Positions 28,984 through 37,849 of a stretch of DNA of 64,000 nucleotides are shown one piece after another. Numbering within the stretch: position 1 is the stretch's first letter; each line of letters opens with the position of its first letter. The DNA is taken from contig NZ_BMVY01000009.1 of NCBI RefSeq assembly GCF_014650955.1, forward strand, positions 207,704 through 271,703, given 5' to 3'. Made by a program: the position numbers and the translations under genes. This DNA is from Streptomyces tauricus. Its GTDB lineage: Bacteria > Actinomycetota > Actinomycetes > Streptomycetales > Streptomycetaceae. The notes below the pieces were generated by a model. The model worked only from the letters and a program-made list of their open reading frames with translations. It searched no databases and was not told the origin of the DNA.

Positions 28984-31900
28984 CTACAGGACGGTGTACG
29001 TCCTTGTGACGGTGTGGATGCCCGGGAAGAGCCGGCGAGTGTGTTCGGGCACCTCCCCTGCTTCCGGGGCGAGGATGAATTCGACGGAGCACAGCCCGGG
29101 AAACAGAGCCGGAACTGCCGAAAGGTCTTCGAATCCGGTGAATTTCCTCAGGTAGAGCCGCTTGATGCCCGGCAGAACGGGGCCTTCACTCCATCGAAGG
29201 GCGGTCCACTTGATGCTCAATTCCTCAAGTCCGGGGAGCTGTGCGACCTCTTCGTAGTCCTCGGGAGTGAGCGGTTCGAGGAGGGTCCCGAGAGTCAGCG
29301 TTTTCAACGAGCGCATACGCCGCAAGCCGCGCAGTCCGGTGAACCGGAGGGCGTTCTTGGTGAATCGCAGTGATGTCAGCGGAAGCCGCGGGAGTGCGAC
29401 ATCGAGGGATTCGCCCTGGAGCGGTACGCCGGTGTCGAGTTCGCGCAGGGTGGCCGAGTCCGAAAGCGGGGCCAGTGCTTCCGGCTTTTCCAGCCCCGGC
29501 ATGTAGTCCAGCGACAGTTGCTTCAGCGGCAGTCCGGCCAGCGGGGCGAGGTCGTCGACGTGGACGCTGCGGCTGATGGCCAGCTGCTGGAGCCGGTGCA
29601 GAGGCGCGAGGGCGGTCAGGTCGCGCAGCCGGTCGTTGTCCCGGATGACGAGCAGCCGCGTCGTGTCGGCTCCCAGGCAGGCCGTCAGCTCCGTCGCCTC
29701 GATATCCCCGACGAGCTGGAGGTGGGGGCGTCCGCCGAAGGAACGCAGGACCCTCAGATGCCGCGTCGAGTGCGCGGTGAAGTACAGGTCCTCCTCCGGT
29801 AGGTGGGCGATGACATCGGCGGCGTACCGCTCGGCGTCGAAGCGGTGCCAGGTCCACGTCAGCTGGGCGCGGACCGACAGGGAGGGGTGGGTGCGGAAGC
29901 GGGCCAGGACCGGGACGGCCGCGTCGGTGCCGATGAGGGACGCGGTGACGACGACCGCCCTGGCCTCCTCCTCGGACAGGCCCTCCGGCCCGGGCAGGAG
30001 TTCCAGTACGAGCGGGCCCACCGCGGCCAGCTCGCGCGCCTCCTCCGCCGTACGGGGCGGGATGAGGGTGGCCGCCTGCTCCTCCACGGCGGCCCGGACC
30101 GTCGGGTCGAGTTCCGTGGCGTGCTCCAGGCCGGCCAGGGCGAGCAGCCGGACACGGGTGCCCCCGGCGGGCCCGGACTGTTCGGCGGCGGCCAGTAACT
30201 GGCGCAGGAAGTCAGCGCGTTCGCGGGGCCGGGCGTGGGCGACGGCCATCCGGATCACGTCCGACCACTGGTAGTCGGTGGCGTTGCGGACGAGGAGCCC
30301 GAAGTCGCCGTCCTCCACCGCGGCCTTCGCACCGAGGTAGTCCTGGAAGGTGCGGTGGACGAACTCGACGGTGCCCACGGACGGTTCGCGGAGCAGTCCG
30401 CTGCGCAGGAGGAGATGGCCATAGATCGTGGAGGCGTCTCCCTGGCTCGCGACGGCGGGCAGCGCGGGCAGGGCGTCCGCGATGAGCCGCTCGGCCCGCT
30501 CGCGGTCCATCTCCAGCCGCCCGTTGCGGATCAGCCAGTAGGCCAGCCGCTGGAGGAGCTGGATCTGGGGCAGCTCGGTGAGCCGGACGGTGTCGTGCGG
30601 GAGCATGTCCCGCTCCTGGTCGCGGCGCGCGAGAAGCATCAAGAGGGCGGCGTCGTACAACTCCTGCCGTCCGTGCGGCAGATAGCCGCGCCGGTCCCGG
30701 TGCAGCGCGCAGATCAGGGCGCACATCAGGGGGTTGGTGGCGAGGCGGCCGAGGTCGGGTTTGGTGCGGACGGCGTCGAGGAGCGAGGTCTCGTACGTGG
30801 CGAGGCGCTCGGAGTCGCGTTCGGTGTCCGGGGTGTCGGCGCGGGCCGCGGTGTGCCAGCGCTCGACGAACGCCGTGACGTCGTCGCGGCTCATCGGGGA
30901 GAGCGCGAGTTCCGTGAAGCCGTCCGCGGCGAGCCAGTTCTCGCGTACGGCCGAGGGGCGTGAGGTGACCAGCCACTGGTTGCCCGGATAGGCGTCGAGC
31001 AGGTCGCGCAGCCAGCGGCGGGTGCGCTCGCGGTCGGGTTCGGGTATCTCGTCGATGCCGTCGACGAGCAGCAGCCCGCGGCCCGCCGCCAGCACCCGGT
31101 CGGGCCAGCCGTCCGGCGCCGCGCCATGGAAGGGCACGCGGACCGCGGCGAGGAAGTCGGCGGGCGCGGGCAGCCCGTCGGGACGGCGTACGAGCGTGCG
31201 CAGCGGCAGGACGAACGGGACCCGGTCGTCGCGCTCGCCCCGCGCGGCCGTCACCGCGAGCCACTGCACCAGCGTCGTCTTGCCCGAGCCGGCCACGCCC
31301 CGCAGCAGCACCAGGTCCTGCTCGGCCAGTACCTCCTCGGCGCACAGCGGAGGACCGGGGGCGCCGATGACCCCGTCGTCCTCGTCGCCGGTGGTGGGGC
31401 ACAGGGCCTGGAGGGTGAGGTAGGCGGCGTCCAGGGGCCAGCGGTCGGGCGAGTTCACGAGGTCGAGCCCGTAGATGGTGAGCTGGCTGTGCTTCGTCGC
31501 CGTGTACGCGAGGAAGCGCCGCTCGAACGCGGCGTCGCCCCCGCCGGGCAGCGGGGTCCTCGCGATCAACTCGTCGACCTTCGCGATCAGTTCGGCCTGC
31601 CTGCGGGTCTGCTCGACGAGTGTCCTCGCCACGAACGTCGAGCGCTGGGTGAAGAAGTGCAGGATGTGCAGACAGGCGGTGTCGAGCAGCCGCTCGTAGA
31701 ACAGCGTCGCGTCGAGACCGAGGTCCCGGTCGGGGTTCCCGGCGGCGCTCCGCAGCCGCAGGGCGAGACCCGCGTGACCCAGCTCCACGGCCTGTACGTC
31801 CGTCATGGTGAGGTCGCCGAGGGCGTACAGGGTGTCGGCGAGTGCGTGGACGAGGGGCTGTTCCTCGTCGGCGACGACGGGCCGTTCGGCAGCGTCCTTG

Positions 31901-32106
31901 AGCGCCCGCCCGACCAGTTCGGCGGCGAGCCTGGTCACGTCCCTCTCGCTCAGCGTGCGCTGCTCGCCCCTGAAGGAGACGCGGGACGAGATGCGTACGG
32001 GCTTGTCGACCAGGCCCGCACCCGGACCCTCCGTCACGAAGAGTTTCCTGATGAGCGGTGTGGCCACGCCGGATGCCAGCCGCACGCCTACGGTTGCCGG
32101 TTCCAT
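28984..32106 (-). CDS. NACHT-type STAND NTPase with leucine-rich repeats
   Basis: A 1040-residue cytosolic protein. Residues 1-255 are a helical N-terminal domain of the kind described for bacterial NACHT proteins; about 260-420 is the NACHT NTPase with Walker A GVAGSGKTTL (K276), Walker B LLLVDGIDE (345-353) and a sensor strand WLVTSRPS (378-385). A winged-helix/helical section (FVHRTFQDYLGAKAAVEDG near 610-640) follows, then HEAT-like helices, and about 12 residues-spaced Leu-rich repeats (LxxLxL) from about 830 to 1010. Such architecture resembles eukaryotic NLRs and bacterial anti-phage NACHT proteins. ATG 32106 follows GGGGGAGCG. Ligand and effector are unknown. Confidence 0.88.
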   Translation of the reverse strand: MEPATVGVRLASGVATPLIRKLFVTEGPGAGLVDKPVRISSRVSFRGEQRTLSERDVTRLAAELVGRALKDAAERPVVADEEQPLVHALADTLYALGDLTMTDVQAVELGHAGLALRLRSAAGNPDRDLGLDATLFYERLLDTACLHILHFFTQRSTFVARTLVEQTRRQAELIAKVDELIARTPLPGGGDAAFERRFLAYTATKHSQLTIYGLDLVNSPDRWPLDAAYLTLQALCPTTGDEDDGVIGAPGPPLCAEEVLAEQDLVLLRGVAGSGKTTLVQWLAVTAARGERDDRVPFVLPLRTLVRRPDGLPAPADFLAAVRVPFHGAAPDGWPDRVLAAGRGLLLVDGIDEIPEPDRERTRRWLRDLLDAYPGNQWLVTSRPSAVRENWLAADGFTELALSPMSRDDVTAFVERWHTAARADTPDTERDSERLATYETSLLDAVRTKPDLGRLATNPLMCALICALHRDRRGYLPHGRQELYDAALLMLLARRDQERDMLPHDTVRLTELPQIQLLQRLAYWLIRNGRLEMDRERAERLIADALPALPAVASQGDASTIYGHLLLRSGLLREPSVGTVEFVHRTFQDYLGAKAAVEDGDFGLLVRNATDYQWSDVIRMAVAHARPRERADFLRQLLAAAEQSGPAGGTRVRLLALAGLEHATELDPTVRAAVEEQAATLIPPRTAEEARELAAVGPLVLELLPGPEGLSEEEARAVVVTASLIGTDAAVPVLARFRTHPSLSVRAQLTWTWHRFDAERYAADVIAHLPEEDLYFTAHSTRHLRVLRSFGGRPHLQLVGDIEATELTACLGADTTRLLVIRDNDRLRDLTALAPLHRLQQLAISRSVHVDDLAPLAGLPLKQLSLDYMPGLEKPEALAPLSDSATLRELDTGVPLQGESLDVALPRLPLTSLRFTKNALRFTGLRGLRRMRSLKTLTLGTLLEPLTPEDYEEVAQLPGLEELSIKWTALRWSEGPVLPGIKRLYLRKFTGFEDLSAVPALFPGLCSVEFILAPEAGEVPEHTRRLFPGIHTVTRTYTVL

Positions 32107-32272
32107 GACGCTCCCCCGAGGGCATGGTGGGTGGTGGGCGGCTGCCAGCGTAACCGCCGGGCGCGGCCGTGTCCGTGGATCTTGGCGCCACAAATGCGGT
32201 GGCCGTACGACCCGGTGCGGCGGGAGGATTCGGGCCGTCCCGAACTGTCCCAGGTCTCAGGAGGGAGCCGCC

Positions 32273-33847
32273 ATGGATGTCGACCGACCCGAAGTCCGCA
32301 CGCAGGCAGGGGTGTTGAGGGGCGAGGCCGGGAGGGCGGGTACGGCCGTGTTCCGGGGTGTCCCGTTCGCCGAACCCCCCGTCGGCGCGCTGCGGTTCGG
32401 GGCGCCGCGGCCCGCGCGCAGCTGGGACGGCGTACGGGAGGCGACCGCGTTCGGGACACCGCCGCCGCAGTCCGCGGTGTTCGGCATGGACGCGCTCGCG
32501 CCCCCGGACGCCGACGACGGCGACTGGCTGACCCTCAACGTCTGGACGCCCGACCCCGCCCCCGGTGCCGGGCTTCCGGTGATGGTGTGGCTGTTCGGTG
32601 GCGCGTACGTCATCGGGATGTCGGGCCAGCCCGAGTACGACGGCGGGCGGCTCGCGGAGGAGGGCGTCGTCCTGGTGACGCTCAACTACCGGCTCGGTGT
32701 CGAGGGGTTCGCACAGATCGAGGGCGCGCCCGCCAACCGTGGACTGCTCGACCAGGTCGCCGCGCTCGCCTGGGTGCGGGACAACATCCGTGCCTTCGGC
32801 GGCGACCCGGACCGCGTCACGGTCTTCGGCGAGTCGGCGGGCGCGGGGTGTCTCGCCGCGCTGCTCTCGATGCCGCGCGCGGCCGGGCTCTTCCGGCGGG
32901 CGATCACGCAGAGCGTGCCCGGCCCGTTCCTGTCGGCGCCGCTCGCCGCGGACATCGCCGGGGAGTTCGCGGCGGAGCTGGGGCTGCGGCCGACCGTGGA
33001 CGACCTGGGAGGGGTCGAGCCGGGGCTGCTGTCCGCGGCGGCGGACGCCGTCGGGGCGCGGATGGAGCGGTATGCGCACCGGTGGGGGGTACTGGCGCAC
33101 ACGGCGATCCCGCTGGCGCCCGTGGTGGACGGGGACGTGCTGCCCCGCGCGCCCTGGGAGGCGCTCACGGCCGGAGCCGCACGAGACATCGAGCTGTTGG
33201 CGGGCCATACGCGGGACGAGTACCGGCTCTTCATGGCACTCGACGGAACGCTCGGCGAGGAGCTGACGGAGGAGCGGGCGACGGCGACGCTGCGGACGTT
33301 CTCGCCCGGCGCGGGTGGCGGGGGCGACGCGGGTAACGCGCGTGGCGCCGGTGGCGCTGGTGGGGTTGGAGGCGAGGAGGCGTACCGGAAGGCCGTCCCC
33401 GGGCTCGACGCGGCGGGTCTGTACGAGCTGGTCCGCTCCGACTGGCTGTTCCGGATGCCGTCACTGCATCTGGCCGAGGCCCAGGTCGCGGGCGGCGGCC
33501 GCGCCCATGTCTACGAGCTGGTCTGGGAGACGCCGGGCATGGGCGGGCTGCTCGGGGCCTGCCACGGGCTCGATGTGCCGCTGGTCTTCGGGAACCTGCG
33601 CGGTGGGCTGCCCACGGTGCTGTTCGGCGAGGCGCCGCCCGCCGAGGCGGAGGAGCTGTCGGCGCTGTTCCGGGCCGCGTGGACGGGCTTCGCGGCGGGG
33701 CGGGGGCCGGGGTGGCCGGCGTACGACACCGATCGGCGGCCGGTACGGCTCTTCGACACCCGGCCGACCGTGACGGCGTACCCGGAGGAGGTGTCCCGGC
33801 AGCTGTGGCGGGACCACGTCTTCGGGGTGTTGCCGCTGCTCGGGTAG
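32273..33847 (+). CDS. Type B carboxylesterase
   Basis: A 524-residue alpha/beta hydrolase of the carboxylesterase/cholinesterase family. The nucleophile elbow is FGESAGAG (Ser near 190); the oxyanion-hole region is LFGGAYVIG; the acid/His are in the C-terminal part (CHGLDVPLVFG supplies the His). No signal peptide is seen, so it is probably cytosolic. An inserted Gly/Ala tract (residues about 345-365) interrupts the C-terminal half. ATG 32273 follows AGGAGGGAG. It is divergent from the NACHT gene. Confidence 0.88.
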   Translation: MDVDRPEVRTQAGVLRGEAGRAGTAVFRGVPFAEPPVGALRFGAPRPARSWDGVREATAFGTPPPQSAVFGMDALAPPDADDGDWLTLNVWTPDPAPGAGLPVMVWLFGGAYVIGMSGQPEYDGGRLAEEGVVLVTLNYRLGVEGFAQIEGAPANRGLLDQVAALAWVRDNIRAFGGDPDRVTVFGESAGAGCLAALLSMPRAAGLFRRAITQSVPGPFLSAPLAADIAGEFAAELGLRPTVDDLGGVEPGLLSAAADAVGARMERYAHRWGVLAHTAIPLAPVVDGDVLPRAPWEALTAGAARDIELLAGHTRDEYRLFMALDGTLGEELTEERATATLRTFSPGAGGGGDAGNARGAGGAGGVGGEEAYRKAVPGLDAAGLYELVRSDWLFRMPSLHLAEAQVAGGGRAHVYELVWETPGMGGLLGACHGLDVPLVFGNLRGGLPTVLFGEAPPAEAEELSALFRAAWTGFAAGRGPGWPAYDTDRRPVRLFDTRPTVTAYPEEVSRQLWRDHVFGVLPLLG

Positions 33848-33977
33848 GCGGTCCGACGGGGGAGGGCTGTAGTCGCCGTCACATCGCCGACCTCCTGGAT
33901 CTTGCCGCCCGGTGACATGACGCACAGGCGTTTCGCGCCCTACTAGGGGCGGTAGTGGCGGACGCGAGGTGGACAAA

Positions 33978-34014
33978 AAGGACCTTTGACCCTAGGGGTG
34001 GGTCGGAGGTCCTT
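33978..34014. terminator. Hairpin downstream of the carboxylesterase gene
   Basis: Outer arms AAGGACCT (33978-33985) and AGGTCCTT (34007-34014) are perfect; inner arms GACCC and GGGTC extend the stem around a TAGGGGT loop. It lies 131 bp after the esterase stop, so it could be its terminator or part of the M23 gene leader. Confidence 0.55.
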
Positions 34015-34156
34015 CGGGGTGGGCGGGCCGGTCGGCGAGGTGGGGTCCGGGCTGCGGGGGGCCGTTCTGAAGTGGGCGTAAACCAGACTTCTGGCATAAA
34101 AGCGGGAGGTTCTCGTATTCGACGGTGGTTCTGTCAAGGAGTCGGAAGTTTCAGGG

Positions 34157-34289
34157 TCAAGTACGACTTGAGATCGTAGAAGGGGGTTTTGGGGGACGGC
34201 GGGAGTACGGGTTACCAAGGGATGACCCCCGCCCGGCGCACCGACAGCGTGCCGGGTCGTTCGTTGCCCGTCCCCCGGAGGTAGTCCCC
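34157..34289 (+). promoter_or_regulatory. Structured 5' leader of the M23 peptidase gene
   Basis: Elements in order: a 6-bp perfect hairpin TCAAGT-acg-ACTTGA (34157-34171); GGGGGAC at 34191-34197, which pairs with GTCCCCC at 34270-34276 right next to the GGAGG ribosome-binding site (34277-34281); between them a GGCGG/CCGCC stem (34198-34232 region) and a CCCGGC/GCCGGG hairpin (34232-34256). The set suggests a three-way junction that could hide or expose the ribosome-binding site. I do not find c-di-AMP (ydaO) riboswitch motifs. Confidence 0.5.
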
Positions 34290-34991
34290 ATGTCGCAGCG
34301 CACCACGTCCCGCATACCCGGCACGTCCCAGCTCCGTGCCCGGGCGGCCGTCCTGGCCCTCGGCCTGGGAGTCTCGGCCGCCGTCGGAGCCGGGGTCGCG
34401 GTCGCCGCGGACGCCAAGCCGAGCGCGGTCTCCCTGTCGAGCGAGGCCGCCGTCTCCGTGCAGAAGCAGGCCGCCGCCCAGGCGAAGGCCGCCCAGTCGA
34501 AGAGCAAGGCCGCCGCAGAGAAGGCGAAGGCCAAGAAGGCCGCGGCCAAGCCCGTCGCCGCGAAGACGGCCTCCTCCTGGGTCGACCCCGTCAAGAAGTA
34601 CAAGCTCTCCGCGAGCTTCGCCCAGGCCGGCAACCTGTGGTCGTCCACCCACTCCGGCCAGGACTTCGCCGTCTCCTCCGGCACCCAGGTCGTCGCCGCC
34701 CACGGCGGCACCGTCGTGAAGACCGGCGGCAACGGCGCCGGCGACGGGCCCGCGTACGGCAACGCCGTCGTGATCAAGCACAGCAACGGCACGTACTCGC
34801 AGTACGCGCACCTGTCCCGCGTCGACGTGAAGCCCGGCCAGGTCGTCAAGACCGGCCAGCGGATCGCGCTGTCCGGCAACACCGGCAACTCCAGCGGGCC
34901 GCACCTGCACTTCGAGATCCGTACGTCCGCCAACTACGGCAGCGCGGTCGACCCGGTCGCGTTCCTGCGGTCCAAGGGGCTCAGCCTCTGA
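34290..34991 (+). CDS. Secreted M23-family metallopeptidase
   Basis: A 233-residue protein with a signal peptide (residues 1-41, cleavage after AVAA-DA), an Ala/Lys-rich linker (45-95) and a LytM/M23 domain. Zinc ligands are visible as HSGQDF (first His and Asp) and HLHFE (HxH). It would cut peptidoglycan cross-bridges in the cell wall. ATG 34290 follows GGAGG. The gene sits behind a highly structured leader, a setting in which Streptomyces wall hydrolases are often post-transcriptionally controlled. Confidence 0.93.
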   Translation: MSQRTTSRIPGTSQLRARAAVLALGLGVSAAVGAGVAVAADAKPSAVSLSSEAAVSVQKQAAAQAKAAQSKSKAAAEKAKAKKAAAKPVAAKTASSWVDPVKKYKLSASFAQAGNLWSSTHSGQDFAVSSGTQVVAAHGGTVVKTGGNGAGDGPAYGNAVVIKHSNGTYSQYAHLSRVDVKPGQVVKTGQRIALSGNTGNSSGPHLHFEIRTSANYGSAVDPVAFLRSKGLSL

Positions 34992-35090
34992 CGGATTTCA
35001 GGGCTCGGCCCTGATGGACCTCAGGGCTCAGCCTCCGGCGGGCTCCGGGGCTCGTCCCTGATCGAGTTCAGGAGTCGTGTCTGACGGGCT

Positions 35091-35675
35091 TCAGGACTCG
35101 TGCGGGCCCGAGTGTGCCCGGGTGACCAGTTCGACGGCGACCTCCAGGACGGCTTTGCGCTTGTCCTCGGGGTCGCCTTCGATGTCCTTGAGGGCGAACA
35201 TCCCAGCGTGCATGGTGAACAGGGCGCTCACACAGCGGACCTGGTCCGTCAGCGGGGCCTCGGGCTCCCTGATGATGTCCAGCATCTTGACCATGCGGTC
35301 CTTGAAGGACTCGCCGATGCTCAGCTCGCGGACCGTCGCCTGGTTCTCCTGCATGAAGCGGAAGAGGGGCGCCGCGTCGGTGAGGGCCTGGCTGTACCGG
35401 CGCAGCAGCTCCTGCTTGGTGTCCAGGGAGCGCGGCTGGCCCTTGCCCCACTCGATCAGCTCGTCCATCGGCCTCGTCAGATCCTCGAAGAGGCTGATGA
35501 GGATGTCTTCCTTGGTCTTGAAGTGGTAGTAGAGCGCCGCTTTGGTTACGTCCAGCCGTTCGGCGATCTCGCGCAGGGACGTCTTCTCGTAGCCCTGCTC
35601 GGCGAACAGTTCGACGGCCACGTCCTGGATGCGCTGGCGGGTGTCTCCGCGCCGCCGCTGCCTGTTGCCGCCCAT
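35091..35675 (-). CDS. TetR-family regulator of the adjacent efflux pump
   Basis: A 194-residue repressor with an N-terminal HTH (TRQRIQDVAVELFAEQGYE, TSLREIAERLDVTKAALYYHF). It is divergent from an MFS exporter. The intergenic region carries two 18-bp palindromes that fit TetR operators, so autoregulation and repression of the exporter are likely. The inducer is unknown. ATG 35675. Confidence 0.92.
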   Translation of the reverse strand: MGGNRQRRRGDTRQRIQDVAVELFAEQGYEKTSLREIAERLDVTKAALYYHFKTKEDILISLFEDLTRPMDELIEWGKGQPRSLDTKQELLRRYSQALTDAAPLFRFMQENQATVRELSIGESFKDRMVKMLDIIREPEAPLTDQVRCVSALFTMHAGMFALKDIEGDPEDKRKAVLEVAVELVTRAHSGPHES

Positions 35676-35729
35676 CGTGGCCGCCCCTCGTCCTGGTCGC
35701 ACGCCGCAGCGTCGGTAAAGAAAAAACTT

Positions 35730-35747
35730 ACTTGACGCCCGGCTAGT
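35730..35747. promoter_or_regulatory. TetR operator-like palindrome, site 1 (imperfect)
   Basis: ACTTGACG-CC-CGGCTAGT: 18 bp in the same format as site 2 with two mismatches in the arms. It is next to the TetR gene start. Confidence 0.55.
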
Positions 35748-35775
35748 TACGGGTCTACTTTCCCCAGTGTAGTCA

Positions 35776-35793
35776 ACTTGCCGGTCGGCAAGT
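35776..35793. promoter_or_regulatory. TetR operator-like palindrome, site 2 (perfect)
   Basis: ACTTGCCG-GT-CGGCAAGT has perfect 8-bp arms. It lies 46 bp from site 1 centre-to-centre and 36 bp before the MFS start used here. Confidence 0.75.
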
Positions 35794-35828
35794 AAGTGGC
35801 AATGGCGGTACCCAGGGGAGTGGGCAGA

Positions 35829-37706
35829 GTGGCGGACACCAGGACGGCCGGAGCGGCCGGAGCAGCGAATGAGGCGGAGCCGGCGGACGCGATGCCGGAA
35901 CCGGCTCCGGACGCGGGCGCGGATGCCGGCGCTGACGCGGACGCGTCGGAGAGGCCGCCGAGGTCGCGCAGGCCGATCAAGCCGATGAGGTCGGCCAAGG
36001 GGACGAAGGCGGCGGAGTCGGCGGAGTCGGGGAGCGTGCCGGGGAAGCCCGCGGTGACGGCTCAGGCGGCATCGGCGACTGTGACGGCGGCTGCGACGGC
36101 GGCGGCGTCGGACACCGTGGCCGTGGACGCCGTGGGTGCTGCTGACGCCGTGGGTGGTGCGGACGCGGGCAAGCAGCCCAGGAGCGTACGGGTCGTCCTG
36201 CTCGCGCTGATGATCGCGATGCTCCTCGCCATGCTCGACAACATGATCATCGGCACCGCGATGCCGACCATCGTGGGCGAGCTGGGCGGCCTGGAGCACC
36301 TGTCGTGGGTCGTCACCGCCTACACGCTCGCGACCGCCGCCTCCACCCCGATCTGGGGCAAGCTCGGTGACATGTACGGGCGCAAGGGCGTCTTCATGAC
36401 GTCGATCGTGCTCTTCCTGATCGGATCGGCGCTCAGCGGAATGGCCCAGGACATGGGCCAGCTCATCGGGTTCCGGGCGATCCAGGGACTCGGCGCGGGC
36501 GGTCTGATGGTCGGCGTCATGGCGATCATCGGGGATCTGATCCCGCCGCGTGAGCGGGGCAAGTACCAGGGCATGATGGCCGGCGTGATGGCCCTCGCCA
36601 TGATCGGCGGACCGCTGGTCGGCGGCACCATCACCGACCACTGGGGCTGGCGCTGGTCCTTCTACATCAACCTGCCGCTCGGTGTCGTAGCCCTGATCGC
36701 CATCAGCGCCGTACTGCATCTGCCCAAGAAGCGGGTGGACGCGCGGATCGACTATCTGGGTGCCGCGCTGCTCACCGTGGGTATCACCGCGATCGTGCTG
36801 GTCACCACCTGGGGCGGGACCGAGTACGCCTGGGGCTCCGCCCGGATCATGGAACTGATCGGCATCGGGGTCGCCGCGCTCATCGGCTTCCTGTTCGTGC
36901 AGACCAAGGCCGCCGCGCCGGTCATGCCGCTGCACATCTTCCGCAGCCGCAACTTCACGCTGATGTCCGTGGTGGGCTTCGTCGCCGGGTTCGTGATGTT
37001 CGGCGCCGTACTGTTCCTGCCGCTGTACCAGCAGTCGGTGCAGGGCGCGTCCGCGACCAACTCCGGGCTGCTGCTCCTGCCGATGCTCGGCGCGATGCTG
37101 GTGACCTCCATGGTCGCCGGGCGGGTCACCACCAGCACCGGGCGGTACAAGGCCTTCCCGATCGTGGGCAGTGCGCTGATGGTGATCGGTCTGTACCTGC
37201 TGTCGCTCATGGACACGGACACGTCGCGGCTGACGTCCGGGGTGTACATGGCCGTCGTCGGCGCGGGCATGGGCTGTCTGATGCAGATCACCATGCTCGT
37301 GTCGCAGAACAGCGTCGAGATGAAGGACATGGGCGTCGCGTCGTCCAGCACCACGCTGTTCCGTACGCTCGGCTCGTCCTTCGGCGTCGCCATCATGGGG
37401 GCGCTGTTCAACAACCGCGTCCAGGACGTGATGTCCGAGCGGGCCGGGGCGCTGGGGTCCAAGGTGACCGAGCAGTCCGCGCAGCTGGACGCGGCGAGTC
37501 TGGCGAAGCTGCCGGTGGCCGCGCGGGAGGCGTATCAGCACGCTGTCGCGTCCGGGACTCATTCCGCGTTCCTGCTGGGGGCGGTTGTCGCGGTGGTCGC
37601 GCTGGTGGGGGCGGTGTTCGTGAAGGAGGTTCCGCTTCGGGGGGCGGGCTCGGCCTCTGGCGGCTCCGGAGACGCTGCCGGGGAGAAGCCGGCGGAGGCT
37701 GTCTGA
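35829..37706 (+). CDS. MFS multidrug exporter, DHA2 (EmrB/QacA) 14-helix family
   Basis: A 625-residue proton-driven exporter. After a long Ala/Pro/Asp-rich N-terminal tail (about 115 residues, unusual for the family), motif D1 (LLAMLDNMIIGTAMPTI), motif A (GKLGDMYGRKG) and motif C-like GGPLVGG are visible, with about 14 hydrophobic helices. GTG 35829 is favoured because GGGGAG lies 9 nt upstream, and because ATG 35796 touches the operator. Control by the divergent TetR is likely. Confidence 0.9.
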   Translation: MADTRTAGAAGAANEAEPADAMPEPAPDAGADAGADADASERPPRSRRPIKPMRSAKGTKAAESAESGSVPGKPAVTAQAASATVTAAATAAASDTVAVDAVGAADAVGGADAGKQPRSVRVVLLALMIAMLLAMLDNMIIGTAMPTIVGELGGLEHLSWVVTAYTLATAASTPIWGKLGDMYGRKGVFMTSIVLFLIGSALSGMAQDMGQLIGFRAIQGLGAGGLMVGVMAIIGDLIPPRERGKYQGMMAGVMALAMIGGPLVGGTITDHWGWRWSFYINLPLGVVALIAISAVLHLPKKRVDARIDYLGAALLTVGITAIVLVTTWGGTEYAWGSARIMELIGIGVAALIGFLFVQTKAAAPVMPLHIFRSRNFTLMSVVGFVAGFVMFGAVLFLPLYQQSVQGASATNSGLLLLPMLGAMLVTSMVAGRVTTSTGRYKAFPIVGSALMVIGLYLLSLMDTDTSRLTSGVYMAVVGAGMGCLMQITMLVSQNSVEMKDMGVASSSTTLFRTLGSSFGVAIMGALFNNRVQDVMSERAGALGSKVTEQSAQLDAASLAKLPVAAREAYQHAVASGTHSAFLLGAVVAVVALVGAVFVKEVPLRGAGSASGGSGDAAGEKPAEAV

Positions 37707-37742
37707 GGCTGCGCCTCAGCCTGCGCGGCTCATTGGCCCAGG

Positions 37743-37785
37743 GGCCCCGGTTCCGGACGACGTGCGTCTGGGGCCGGGGCCTTTT
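37743..37785 (+). terminator. Hairpin after the MFS gene
   Basis: GGCCCCGG (37743-37750) pairs with CCGGGGCC (37774-37781), followed by TTTT. A second compact hairpin CGGGGGC-tcc-GCCCCCG is at about 37822-37838. Confidence 0.6.
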
Positions 37786-37849
37786 CCGCCCCCGCCGCCC
37801 CTACCCATTCCCGTCACGTACTCGGGGGCTCCGCCCCCGAACCCCCGCT

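Noticed and set aside
30212..33208. A long open frame (about 1000 codons) on the minus strand overlapping the NACHT gene and esterase
   Set aside because: It is Arg/Pro/Ala-rich with no domain motifs, a normal shadow of high third-position GC in the real genes.
28984..33847. Genomic island or prophage around the NACHT gene
   Set aside because: No integrase, attachment repeats, tRNA or clear shift in base composition.
34015..34289. ydaO/c-di-AMP riboswitch before the M23 gene
   Set aside because: I could not find the conserved ydaO blocks; only generic stems are visible.
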